NCBI GenBank assembly: GCA_044508215.1
Contig: JBIQID010000085.1
Location: 1-13,640, forward strand
Source of the DNA: JAEZFI01 sp044508215
Lineage (GTDB): Bacteria; Actinomycetota; Acidimicrobiia; Acidimicrobiales; Microtrichaceae
Reading direction: 5' to 3'
Length of the DNA stretch: 13,640 bases
The notes under the pieces are model-generated. The model did not search any database. It was not told the origin of the DNA and saw only the letters and a program-made list of their open reading frames with translations. A program made the position numbers and the translations under genes. The first letter of the stretch is position 1, and every line of letters starts with the position of its first letter. This document shows positions 1 to 10,476 of the stretch, piece after piece.

Positions 1-336
1 CACGGCGTGGCGATCATGGACTTCTGCAAGGAGTACAACGCCCGCACCGAGGCCCAGCGCGGCACGATCGTGCCGGTCGAGATCTCGATCTACGAGGACC
101 GCACGTTCAGCTTCGTCACGAAGACGCCGCCGGCGCCGGTGCTCATCCGCGAGGCGGCGAAGCTCACCAAGGGCTCGTCCACGCCGGGCAAGGGCGGTTC
201 GGTCGGGCAGATCACCGACGCGCAGCTCACCGAGATCGCACAGACCAAGCTGCCTGACCTCAACACCGACGACATCGAGGCGGCGAAGGCGCAGATCGCC
301 GGCACCGCCCGGTCGATGGGCATCCGGGTCACCTGA
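1..336 (+). CDS. rplK: 50S ribosomal protein L11 (5' end outside window)
   Basis: L11 binds the GTPase-associated region of 23S rRNA at the base of the L7/L12 stalk and helps translation factors and the stringent-response enzyme work on the ribosome. The frame is open from base 1 and 111 codons are visible. Against E. coli L11 the first visible residues (HGVAIMDFCK) match about residue 31, so roughly 30 codons, including the proline-rich part of the N-terminal domain, lie upstream. Seen here are the end of the N-terminal domain (FVTKTPPAPVLI) and the rRNA-binding C-terminal domain (ITDAQLTEIAQTK, then the family signature GTARSMGI close to the stop). The TGA is at 334-336 and rplA begins 88 bases later, the usual rplK-rplA pair. 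Nothing is broken; truncation is only by the window edge. Confidence 0.97.
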   Translation, partial: HGVAIMDFCKEYNARTEAQRGTIVPVEISIYEDRTFSFVTKTPPAPVLIREAAKLTKGSSTPGKGGSVGQITDAQLTEIAQTKLPDLNTDDIEAAKAQIAGTARSMGIRVT

Positions 337-341
337 CCTCC

Positions 342-399
342 GTCGCCTTCCGGGCGACACGTTCCACCCACACAGCGACCGGGGAGCACCTCGCCCCGG
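342..399 (+). other. Two small hairpins in the rplK-rplA spacer
   Basis: The 88-base spacer can fold into two short stems: GTCGCC (342-347) with GGCGAC (353-358), loop of five, and CCGGGG (379-384) with CCCCGG (394-399), loop of nine. Neither is followed by a T-run, so I do not call a terminator. They may tune rplA expression or stability of the joint mRNA. At this GC content such stems also arise by chance, so the functional claim is weak. Confidence 0.3.
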
Positions 400-424
400 C
401 GCCTCTGACACCGAGGGAGCCGAC

Positions 425-1117
425 ATGGCGAAGGGCAAGAAGTACAACGACGCGCTGAAGCGCTACGACCGGGAGCGCCTCCACGCTCCGGGCGAGGCCA
501 TCGAGCTCGTGAAGAGCCTCGCTTCGGCGAAGTTCGATGAGACCGTCGAGGTCGCGGTCCGGCTGGGCGTGGACCCCCGCAAGGCGGACCAGATGGTGCG
601 TGGCACCGTCGCGCTGCCGTCCGGCACCGGCAAGGACGTGCGCATCGCGGTGTTCGCAGCGGGCGACGCCGCCCGTGAGGCGGAGGCTGCCGGCGCCGAC
701 TTCGTGGGCGCCGAGGACCTCGCCGCCCAGGTCGAGGGCGGCATGCTCGACTTCGACGTCACCATCGCGACGCCCGACATGATGCCGCTGCTCGGCAAGC
801 TCGGCCGGGTGCTCGGTCCGCGGGGCCTCATGCCCAACCCGAAGACGGGCACCGTGACCACCGAGGTGGGCAAGGCGGTCGGCGACTTCAAGGGCGGCAA
901 GGTCGAGTACCGCACCGACCGCCACGGGAACGTGCACGTGCCGGTGGGCAAGGCCAGCTTCGACCCCGAGGCCCTCACGACCAACCTCAGCGCGATCGTC
1001 GAGGAGCTGCTGCGGGCCCGCCCGGCATCCGCGAAGGGGCGCTACCTCAAGAAGGTCACCCTGAGCTCCACCATGGGCCCCGGCGTCCACGTGGACACCG
1101 GCGCGTTCAGCAGCTGA
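425..1117 (+). CDS. rplA: 50S ribosomal protein L1
   Basis: L1 forms the mobile L1 stalk on the large subunit, contacts 23S rRNA and assists release of E-site tRNA; in many bacteria it also represses its own mRNA. The 230-residue product has the usual family length. The family signature is visible at about residues 122-144 (LGRVLGPRGLMPNPKTGT), and the conserved C-terminal rRNA-binding stretch STMGPGVHVD is at about 216-225. The ATG at 425 has the ribosome binding site GAGGGAG (413-419) five bases upstream, and the protein begins MAKGKKYNDA as in relatives. It is the last gene before a 250-base regulatory gap leading to rplJ. An L1 operator, if present, would be expected in the rplK leader outside this window. 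Confidence 0.98.
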   Translation: MAKGKKYNDALKRYDRERLHAPGEAIELVKSLASAKFDETVEVAVRLGVDPRKADQMVRGTVALPSGTGKDVRIAVFAAGDAAREAEAAGADFVGAEDLAAQVEGGMLDFDVTIATPDMMPLLGKLGRVLGPRGLMPNPKTGTVTTEVGKAVGDFKGGKVEYRTDRHGNVHVPVGKASFDPEALTTNLSAIVEELLRARPASAKGRYLKKVTLSSTMGPGVHVDTGAFSS

Positions 1118-1129
1118 GCCAGCACCGGT

Positions 1130-1159
1130 TTGGCTGCGGGCCCACAGGCCTCGTAGCCT
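1130..1159 (+). promoter_or_regulatory. Probable housekeeping promoter for rplJL
   Basis: TTGGCT (1130-1135) and TAGCCT (1154-1159) are separated by 18 bases and fit the actinobacterial TTGnnn / TAnnnT pattern. Transcription would start near G1166, giving a leader of about 200 bases that contains the L10-motif and stem-loops described separately. It begins 13 bases after the rplA stop. The -35 is not perfect and no transcript data are available, so this is inference from sequence and placement. Confidence 0.55.
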
Positions 1160-1255
1160 CTTCCGGCACAACAGAAGATCTCACTCACCGCAGACCTCAG
1201 GTGCGTCCCCGGACGCCGAACGGCTCGCCCGCCTGACGAGGTGGACCTCTCGACA

Positions 1256-1288
1256 ACGGGACGTTCGCGCGGTGCGTGGACGTCCCGT
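1256..1288 (+). other. 15-pair stem-loop in the rplJ leader
   Basis: Bases 1256-1270 pair with 1274-1288 without a bulge; there are 13 Watson-Crick pairs, two G-T (G-U) wobbles and a three-base loop (GGT). The outer nine pairs (ACGGGACGT with ACGTCCCGT) are perfect. It is the strongest fold in the leader and sits about 80 bases before the rplJ start. No T-run follows, so it would be a terminator only of the GC-rich actinobacterial type; alternatively it is a structural arm of the L10 leader. Confidence 0.6.
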
Positions 1289-1324
1289 CCGCATTCCGGG
1301 CCCGGGGCGAAGAGGACCACGACA

Positions 1325-1341
1325 TCCCGCCCAGAGCGGGA
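1325..1341 (+). other. Hairpin just upstream of the rplJ ribosome binding site
   Basis: TCCCGC (1325-1330) pairs with GCGGGA (1336-1341) around the loop CCAGA. It ends 15 bases before the strong AGGAGGTG binding site of rplJ (1357-1364). Almost the same hairpin recurs upstream of rpoB at 2556-2573. It could be part of the leader switch that controls access of ribosomes to rplJ, but this is inference. Confidence 0.4.
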
Positions 1342-1367
1342 CCCACACAGGAAGAGAGGAGGTGCAG

Positions 1368-2099
1368 ATGGAGAACCCACGTCCCGAGAAGGTCGCAGTC
1401 GTCGACGAGGTGCGATCGAAGCTCGAGGCCTCCGAGGCGGTGCTCGTCACCGAGTACCGAGGCCTGAAGGTCGGTGAGCTCGAGGAGCTGCGCACGTCCA
1501 TGAGGGGTGCCGGCGGCGAGTACCGGGTGTACAAGAACACCCTCGTGCGCCGTGCCGCCCAGTCGCTCGAGCTCGACCTCGACGACATGCTGACCGGCCC
1601 GACGGCGCTCGCCTTCGTCGGCACGGTCGACGGCGTCGCAGGCGACGTCGCCGCCGTGGCGAAGTCGCTCCAGGCGTTCGCCAAGGGGAACCCGCTGCTC
1701 GTGCTGAAGGGTGGTGTCCTCGGCGACGCCATCCTCGATGCGGCCGGCGCCGGCGCACTCGCGTCGCTGCCCACCGCGTCGGAGATCTACTCCCGCCTGG
1801 CCGGCGCCCTCAACACGGGTGCCCGGGGCCTGGCGGGTGCGGTCAACGGCGTGCACCGCAGCATCGCCCTGGTGCTCCAGGCTGCGATCGATGCCGGCGC
1901 CTTCGCCGGCGGCGAGGCCCCCGCTGCCGAGGCAGCACCCGAGACCCCGGCGTCCGAGCCCTCCGGCGAGGACGCCCCCGAGAGCGTGACCGTGGCCGAC
2001 ACGGACGCCACCGCCGAGGCTCCCGCCGAGGCGACCGACACCCCCGAGGCAGCAGAGGAAGCCGCCCCGGCCACCGACACGAACCCAGAGGAGAACTGA
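1368..2099 (+). CDS. rplJ: 50S ribosomal protein L10 with long acidic C-terminal tail
   Basis: L10 anchors the L7/L12 dimers to the large subunit and, bound to L7/L12, represses its own operon. The fold is clear: the N-terminal rRNA-binding domain contains VLVTEYRGLKVGELEELR (about 25-42) and YKNTLVRRA (55-63), then GPTALAF (78-84), and a C-terminal helix at about 136-178 that should carry the L7/L12 binding sites. The protein is 243 residues, whereas L10 is usually 165-180. The excess is a tail from about residue 183 with 18 Asp/Glu, many Ala, Pro and Thr, and no Lys, Arg or His. I chose the ATG at 1368 because AGGAGGTG (1357-1364) precedes it and homology starts there; an open frame extends upstream but reads through the leader hairpins. 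rplL follows after one base. Confidence 0.96.
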   Translation: MENPRPEKVAVVDEVRSKLEASEAVLVTEYRGLKVGELEELRTSMRGAGGEYRVYKNTLVRRAAQSLELDLDDMLTGPTALAFVGTVDGVAGDVAAVAKSLQAFAKGNPLLVLKGGVLGDAILDAAGAGALASLPTASEIYSRLAGALNTGARGLAGAVNGVHRSIALVLQAAIDAGAFAGGEAPAAEAAPETPASEPSGEDAPESVTVADTDATAEAPAEATDTPEAAEEAAPATDTNPEEN

Positions 2100-2100
2100 C

Positions 2101-2487
2101 ATGTCAAAGGTCGACGAACTGCTCGAGTCCATCTCGTCGCTCACCCTCGTCGAGGCCTACGACCTCGTGAAGGCCATCGAGGAGAAGTTCGAGGTCTCCG
2201 CCGCAGCGCCCGTCGCCGTGGCCGCTGCAGGTCCCGCCGCCGGTGGCGGCGCCCCGGCCGAGGATGCCGAGGAGAAGACCAGCTTCGACGTCGTGCTCGT
2301 CGAGGCCGGCGACAAGAAGATCAACGTCATCAAGGAGGTCCGCGGGCTGACCAGCCTCGGGCTGAAGGAGGCGAAGGACCTCGTCGAGAGCGCTCCGAAG
2401 CCGATCCTCGAGGGCGTGTCGAAGGACGACGCCGACAAGGCGAAGGAGGCCCTCGAGGGCGCCGGCGCCAAGGTCGAGGTCAAGTAG
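2101..2487 (+). CDS. rplL: 50S ribosomal protein L7/L12
   Basis: L7/L12 is the multicopy stalk protein that recruits EF-Tu, EF-G and other factors and stimulates their GTP hydrolysis. The 128-residue product has the three standard parts: an N-terminal dimerisation and L10-binding segment (1-32, MSKVDELLESISSLTLVEAY), an Ala/Gly/Pro hinge (about 33-57), and the compact C-terminal domain (59-128) with the factor-binding surface VIKEVRGLTSLGLKEAKDLV at 76-95. The ATG at 2101 lies one base after the rplJ stop and uses GAGGAG (2088-2093), located inside the end of rplJ, so translation of the two is probably coupled. A strong terminator begins 16 bases after its stop. Confidence 0.98.
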   Translation: MSKVDELLESISSLTLVEAYDLVKAIEEKFEVSAAAPVAVAAAGPAAGGGAPAEDAEEKTSFDVVLVEAGDKKINVIKEVRGLTSLGLKEAKDLVESAPKPILEGVSKDDADKAKEALEGAGAKVEVK

Positions 2488-2503
2488 CACCGAAGTTCCT
2501 GTC

Positions 2504-2540
2504 GAGGCCGGGGTCCCACGCGCTGGGGCCCCGGCCTCTT
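2504..2540 (+). terminator. Intrinsic terminator after rplL
   Basis: Ten perfect pairs (GAGGCCGGGG 2504-2513 with CCCCGGCCTC 2529-2538) continue through one G-U and four more pairs to give a 15-pair stem with a five-base loop (2519-2523). Only a short TCTT follows, not a full T-run, which is common in high-GC actinobacteria. The placement right after rplL and before the rpoB promoters suggests it separates rplJL from rpoBC, perhaps with partial read-through. Confidence 0.82.
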
Positions 2541-2555
2541 CGCGTCCCCGAACCC

Positions 2556-2573
2556 GTCCCGCCAGAGCGGGAC
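2556..2573 (+). other. Hairpin between the rplL terminator and the rpoB promoters
   Basis: GTCCCGC (2556-2562) pairs perfectly with GCGGGAC (2567-2573) around the tetraloop CAGA. It could act as a second, back-up terminator stem. It shares the 12-mer CCAGAGCGGGAC with the hairpin before rplJ (1331-1342), which makes a common protein-binding or RNA role possible but unproven. Confidence 0.4.
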
Positions 2574-2590
2574 GCTCGTGCCCGAAACCC

Positions 2591-2619
2591 TTGACCGTTC
2601 GGGCGAGTCGTCCTACCCT
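2591..2619 (+). promoter_or_regulatory. Upstream rpoBC promoter (P1)
   Basis: TTGACC (2591-2596), a 17-base spacer and TACCCT (2614-2619) make a near-ideal housekeeping sigma promoter for an actinobacterium. The start point would be near A2626, inside a small dyad, AACCC-A-GGGTT (2627-2637). The predicted 5' untranslated region before rpoB is about 240 bases. It shares the -35 and spacing with the second promoter 133 bases downstream. Confidence 0.7.
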
Positions 2620-2723
2620 GCCCCGAAACCCAGGGTTCGCCAGGTGCGCACGTGCCTCCCGGGCCCCGGCAGACGTTCCGCCCACAGGCCGGGCCGGTCT
2701 CCACCGGTTCCGTCTGCCCGGTG

Positions 2724-2752
2724 TTGACCGCTGCCGGGTCGCGACCTACGAT
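2724..2752 (+). promoter_or_regulatory. Downstream rpoBC promoter (P2)
   Basis: TTGACC (2724-2729), a 17-base spacer and TACGAT (2747-2752) form a second strong promoter match. Initiation would be near G2758, leaving about 108 untranslated bases before the GTG of rpoB. Two tandem promoters with identical -35 hexamers and equal spacing fit the need for high, independently adjustable RNA polymerase synthesis after the rplL terminator. Confidence 0.72.
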
Positions 2753-2851
2753 GCCTCGTTGCCGTGGTCCCCTCCCGCCGTCGTACCTCCTTCGGTCTGG
2801 CCCTTGCGCGCTCGGGTTCTCGCGGCTCCCTCATCCGCTCGCACACCCACA

Positions 2852-2865
2852 TGAGGTGAACCTCG
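2852..2865 (+). promoter_or_regulatory. Hairpin overlapping the rpoB ribosome binding site
   Basis: The ribosome binding site GAGGTGA (2853-2859) is part of a dyad: GAGG (2853-2856) can pair with CCTC (2861-2864) around the loop TGAA, with a flanking T-G wobble (2852/2865). The GTG start is at 2866. If formed, this small stem would hide the binding site. It is only four or five pairs, so it may be transient or irrelevant. Confidence 0.35.
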
Positions 2866-5800
2866 GTGTCCTCACGCTCCGCCATCCGGGACCGCTACTC
2901 CTTCGGGAACCTCGACGACGTCCTGGACCTCCCCGACCTCATCGCCATCCAGCGTGAGTCGTTCCAGTGGTTCCTCTACCAGGGACTCGCGGAGGCATTC
3001 CGCGACATCTCGCCGATCAAGGACTTCACCGAGACCCTGAGCCTCGAGCTGGAGTTCGACCCGAACGACGAGGACCTGCGCCCGCCACCCAAGTTCACGG
3101 TGGAGGAGTGCAAGGAGAAGGACATGACCTACGCCGCGCCGATCTTCGTGCGCGCGCGCTTCGTCAACGCCTCGACCGGTGAGATCAAGGAGCAGACGGT
3201 CTTCATGGGGGACTTCCCGATGATGACCGAGAAGGGCACCTTCGTCGTCAACGGCACCGAGCGCGTGGTCGTCTCCCAGCTCGTCCGTTCGCCCGGCGTC
3301 ATCTTCCAGCCCGGTGAGCGGTACCGCCTCCGGAACCGCTCGAAGCACCAGCTCGTCACCGGCACGATCCACCCCTACCGCGGCGAGTGGATCGAGTTCG
3401 ACGTCGAGCACAAGCCCGGCAAGGACGTCACCGCCGGCACCCGCGTCGCCCGCAAGCGGCGCCTGTCGCTCTTCATGCTGCTCCGCGCCCTCGGCTACGA
3501 CGAGGAGAACGAGCCGGGCTTCCTGGACCGCTTCGTGCAGCACTTCCACTTCCTCGAGGGGCAGTGGGAGAAGGACCGCGAGCTCTTCCCCACCCAGGAC
3601 GAGGCCCTCGTCGAGATCTACAAGCGTGCCCGCCCTGGCGAGCCGCCCACGGTCGACTCGGCCCGCGCCTACTTCCGCAACGCGTTCTTCGAGCCGCGGC
3701 GCTACGACCTCAGCCGTGTCGGTCGCTACAAGCTGAACCGGAAGCTCGGCCCCGAGGTGGCGAAGGTCGCCGACATGTTCGGCATCCAGAACCTCGACGC
3801 CCCCGCCGAGGACCAGCCGGTCCTCAGCCGCTGCGAGGTGCTGGCCGCCACCACCTACCTGCTGAACCTCGCCGACGGCGAGCCCGGCTACCGCCTCGAC
3901 GACCAGGACCACTTCGCCAACCGCCGCATCCGGTCGGTGGGCGAGCTGATCCAGAACCAGGTCCGGATCGGCCTCTCCCGCATGGAGCGCGTCGTCCGCG
4001 AGCGCATGACCACCCAGGACGTCGAGGCGATCACGCCCACGACGCTCATCAACATCCGGCCGGTGGTCGCCGCCATCAAGGAGTTCTTCGGGACCTCCCA
4101 GCTCAGCCAGTTCATGGACCAGGTGAACCCGCTCTCGGGCCTCACCCACCGTCGTCGCCTCTCCGCGCTGGGCCCTGGCGGCCTCAGCCGTGAGCGCGCC
4201 GGGTTCGAGGTCCGCGACGTGCACTTCAGCCACTACGGCCGCATGTGCCCGATCGAGACGCCGGAGGGCCCGAACATCGGCCTCATCGGCGCCCTCGCCA
4301 CCTACGCCCGGGTCAACGAGTTCGGCTTCATCGAGTCGCCGTACCGCAAGGTGATCGACGGCCGCGTGACCGACGAGATCGTGTACCTCCCCGCCGACGA
4401 GGAGGAGGAGTACGTCGTCGCCCAGGCGAACACGCCGCTCAACCCCGACGGCACCTTCAAGTCCGACCGGGTCCTCGTGCGTCGCTCGCCGCAGGCGGCG
4501 TCGCTGTCGGACCTGAAGCTGCAGCTCGAGCGCGACGTGTTCCTCGGCGCCACCACCGAGATCGGTTCGGTGTCGCCCGCGGAGGTCCAGATGATGGACG
4601 TGTCGCCGCGGCAGATCGTCTCGGTGGCCACCGCGCTCATCCCGTTCCTCGAGCACGACGACGCCAACCGTGCGCTGATGGGCGCCAACATGCAGAAGCA
4701 GGCGGTGCCGCTCCTGCGTGCCGAGGCCCCGTACATCGGCACCGGCATCGAGGCACGTGCCGCCCGCGACGCGGCCTACATGGTGCTGGCCGACGGCGAC
4801 GGCGTGGTCACCGACCTCGACGGTCGGACCATCACGGTCGACTACACCGGCCGTGGCAAGGTCACCTACCGCCTCCAGAAGTTCGAGCGGTCGAACCAGG
4901 ACACCTGCATCAACCAGAAGGTGCGCGTCTCCGAGGGCGACAAGGTGAAGAAGGGCGACGTGCTCGCCGAGGGCCCGTCGACCGACAACGGCGAGCTGGC
5001 GCTGGGCAAGAACCTCGTCGTGGCCTTCATGCCATGGGAGGGCTACAACTTCGAGGACGCGATCATCCTCTCCGAGCGCCTCGTGAAGGACGACGTGCTC
5101 ACCTCGATCCACATCAAGGAGCACGAGGTCGACGCCCGCGACACCAAGCTGGGCCCCGAGGAGATCACCCGCGACATCCCGAACCTCAGCGAGGAGATCC
5201 TCGCCGACCTCGACGAGCGCGGCATCATCCGCGTCGGCGCCGAGGTGGACGCAGGTGACGTGCTCGTCGGCAAGGTCACGCCGAAGGGCGAGACCGAGCT
5301 GACCCCGGAGGAGCGCCTGCTGCGGGCGATCTTCGGCGAGAAGGCACGCGAGGTGCGTGACACCTCCATGAAGGTGCCGCACGGCGAGAAGGGCAAGGTG
5401 ATCGACGTCAAGGTGTTCAGCCGCGACGACGCCCACGAGCTGCCCCCCGGCGTGAACCAGCTGGTCCGTGTCTACGTCGGCCAGAAGCGCAAGATCTCGG
5501 TGGGCGACAAGCTCGCCGGCCGCCACGGCAACAAGGGTGTGATCTCCAAGATCCTCCCGGTCGAGGACATGCCGTTCATGGCCGACGGGACCCCCGTCGA
5601 CATCATCTTGAACCCGCTCGGCGTCCCGTCCCGGATGAACGTCGGCCAGGTGCTCGAGACGCACCTCGGCTGGGCGGCCCGCTGGGGCTGGCAGGAGCGC
5701 GACGGCGACGAGGCGAGCTGGATCGGTGAGGACCCGGTCCGCGGCACCGAGACGAAGACCCGCCCGACCACCCGCCCCTCCACCCTCATCGCCACCCCGG

Positions 5801-6468
5801 TGTTCGACGGTGCGAAGTGGGACGAGCAGGAGCTGGCCGGCGACCACCGCACGATCCAGTCGATCTTCGAGAACCTCCGCCCCGAGGGTGCGGACGGCGA
5901 GCGCCTCATCGGCAACAACGGGAAGATGACGCTCTTCAACGGCCGCACCGGCGAGCCGTTCGACAACCCGGTGACCGTCGGGTTCGCGTACATCATCAAG
6001 CTCGCCCACATGGTCGACGACAAGATCCACGCCCGCTCGACCGGCCCGTACTCGATGATCACCCAGCAGCCGCTGGGCGGTAAGGCGCAGTTCGGTGGTC
6101 AGCGCTTCGGCGAGATGGAGGTGTGGGCGCTCGAGGCGTACGGCGCCGCCTACTGCCTCCAGGAGCTGCTGACGATCAAGTCCGACGACACCCTCGGCCG
6201 CGTGAAGGTCTACGAGGCCATCGTCAAGGGCGAGAACATCCCCGAGCCCGGCATCCCCGAGAGCTTCAAGGTGCTCATCAAGGAGATGCAGGCGCTGTGC
6301 CTCGACGTGGAGGTCCTCGGCCGGTCCGGCGAGGAGATCCGCATGCAGGACTTCGACGACGAGTACTTCCGCGCCGCGGAGGAGCTCGGGATCGACCTGT
6401 CCCGCCCGGAACGTGGCAGTGACGAAGACGATGCGCGCCGGCAGGCCGAGCGCGCACAGAGAGGCTGA
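2866..6468 (+). CDS. rpoB: DNA-directed RNA polymerase subunit beta
   Basis: The beta subunit forms one pincer and much of the active-centre wall of RNA polymerase. The 1200-residue product is close to the actinobacterial length. Visible landmarks include the rifampicin region at 407-437 (GTSQLSQFMDQVNPLSG, then H428 and S433, equal to E. coli H526 and S531), CPIETPEGPNIGLIGAL after it, the active-site lysines K882 and K890 in SVGDKLAGRHGNKGVIS, and GEMEVWALEAYGA from 1083. The start is GTG, chosen because GAGGTGA lies six bases upstream and the conserved RYSFGNL segment follows within 16 residues. Two residues are unusual: V420 at E. coli N518 and F454 at P552. The last ~20 residues form a charged tail rich in Arg, Asp and Glu. 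The stop overlaps the rpoC binding site (TGAGGA, 6466-6471), so the two are probably translationally coupled. Confidence 0.98.
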   Translation: MSSRSAIRDRYSFGNLDDVLDLPDLIAIQRESFQWFLYQGLAEAFRDISPIKDFTETLSLELEFDPNDEDLRPPPKFTVEECKEKDMTYAAPIFVRARFVNASTGEIKEQTVFMGDFPMMTEKGTFVVNGTERVVVSQLVRSPGVIFQPGERYRLRNRSKHQLVTGTIHPYRGEWIEFDVEHKPGKDVTAGTRVARKRRLSLFMLLRALGYDEENEPGFLDRFVQHFHFLEGQWEKDRELFPTQDEALVEIYKRARPGEPPTVDSARAYFRNAFFEPRRYDLSRVGRYKLNRKLGPEVAKVADMFGIQNLDAPAEDQPVLSRCEVLAATTYLLNLADGEPGYRLDDQDHFANRRIRSVGELIQNQVRIGLSRMERVVRERMTTQDVEAITPTTLINIRPVVAAIKEFFGTSQLSQFMDQVNPLSGLTHRRRLSALGPGGLSRERAGFEVRDVHFSHYGRMCPIETPEGPNIGLIGALATYARVNEFGFIESPYRKVIDGRVTDEIVYLPADEEEEYVVAQANTPLNPDGTFKSDRVLVRRSPQAASLSDLKLQLERDVFLGATTEIGSVSPAEVQMMDVSPRQIVSVATALIPFLEHDDANRALMGANMQKQAVPLLRAEAPYIGTGIEARAARDAAYMVLADGDGVVTDLDGRTITVDYTGRGKVTYRLQKFERSNQDTCINQKVRVSEGDKVKKGDVLAEGPSTDNGELALGKNLVVAFMPWEGYNFEDAIILSERLVKDDVLTSIHIKEHEVDARDTKLGPEEITRDIPNLSEEILADLDERGIIRVGAEVDAGDVLVGKVTPKGETELTPEERLLRAIFGEKAREVRDTSMKVPHGEKGKVIDVKVFSRDDAHELPPGVNQLVRVYVGQKRKISVGDKLAGRHGNKGVISKILPVEDMPFMADGTPVDIILNPLGVPSRMNVGQVLETHLGWAARWGWQERDGDEASWIGEDPVRGTETKTRPTTRPSTLIATPVFDGAKWDEQELAGDHRTIQSIFENLRPEGADGERLIGNNGKMTLFNGRTGEPFDNPVTVGFAYIIKLAHMVDDKIHARSTGPYSMITQQPLGGKAQFGGQRFGEMEVWALEAYGAAYCLQELLTIKSDDTLGRVKVYEAIVKGENIPEPGIPESFKVLIKEMQALCLDVEVLGRSGEEIRMQDFDDEYFRAAEELGIDLSRPERGSDEDDARRQAERAQRG

Positions 6469-6476
6469 GGACCGCG

Positions 6477-10421
<3,945 letters not shown>

Positions 10422-10437
10422 GCGTCACAACCGGGTA

Positions 10438-10456
10438 GGGGTCGCTTTGCGGCCCC
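10438..10456 (+). terminator. Hairpin after rpoC, possible terminator or attenuator
   Basis: Bases 10438-10445 (GGGGTCGC) pair with 10449-10456 (GCGGCCCC) in an eight-pair stem with one G-U and a TTT loop, 16 bases after the rpoC stop. No T-run follows. It overlaps the predicted -35 of the rpsL promoter. It could end part of the rpoBC transcripts, or be a chance fold in GC-rich DNA. Confidence 0.5.
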
Positions 10457-10476
10457 ACTCGGCCCATCACTAACGT
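10447..10476 (+). promoter_or_regulatory. Probable promoter for rpsL-rpsG-fusA
   Basis: TTGCGG (10447-10452), an 18-base spacer and TAACGT (10471-10476) fit the TTGnnn / TAnnnT pattern seen at the other promoters in this window. The start would be near G10483, leaving about 50 untranslated bases before the GTG of rpsL. The location between rpoC and rpsL is where the str operon promoter is expected. Confidence 0.55.

Larger units (their letters stand above)
1166..1367 (+). promoter_or_regulatory. Ribosomal protein L10 leader (rplJ autoregulatory leader)
   Basis: This untranslated stretch before rplJ contains CCGCAGACCTCAGGTGCG at 1188-1205, which resembles the conserved L10-binding core found in rplJ leaders of diverse bacteria (pattern CCGnAGACnnCAGGTG, recalled from the L10_leader family). 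It is followed at once by a small stem, GCGTC (1203-1207) with GACGC (1212-1216), then a long hairpin at 1256-1288 and another at 1325-1341. In known cases the L10-L7/L12 complex binds such a leader and lowers expression of rplJ and rplL when the proteins are in excess. Position and motif fit that role; the exact fold and the switch (attenuation or translation block) are inferred. Confidence 0.72.
2626..2865 (+). promoter_or_regulatory. rpoB untranslated leader (P1 transcript)
   Basis: No convincing coding sequence is present here. The stretch holds the P1 start dyad, a small stem CCGGT (2694-2698) with ACCGG (2703-2707), promoter P2, and a pyrimidine-rich segment at about 2765-2850 with little self-complementarity. 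The rpoB ribosome binding site GAGGTGA is at 2853-2859. Nothing else was recognised. Confidence 0.5.

Noticed and set aside
1272..1367. An upstream GTG start extending rplJ by 32 codons
   Set aside because: It would read through the leader hairpins, has no homology to the L10 N-terminus, and the ATG at 1368 has a far better binding site.
2591..2857. An overlapping small plus-strand open frame in the rpoB upstream region
   Set aside because: No convincing ribosome binding site or family resemblance, and it runs across both predicted promoters.
2872..6030. A 1052-codon open frame on the minus strand opposite rpoB
   Set aside because: Its composition is the usual by-product of strongly G/C-biased codons read on the opposite strand (rich in Val, Leu, His, Asp and Arg), with no recognisable domain, and rpoB on the plus strand is certain.
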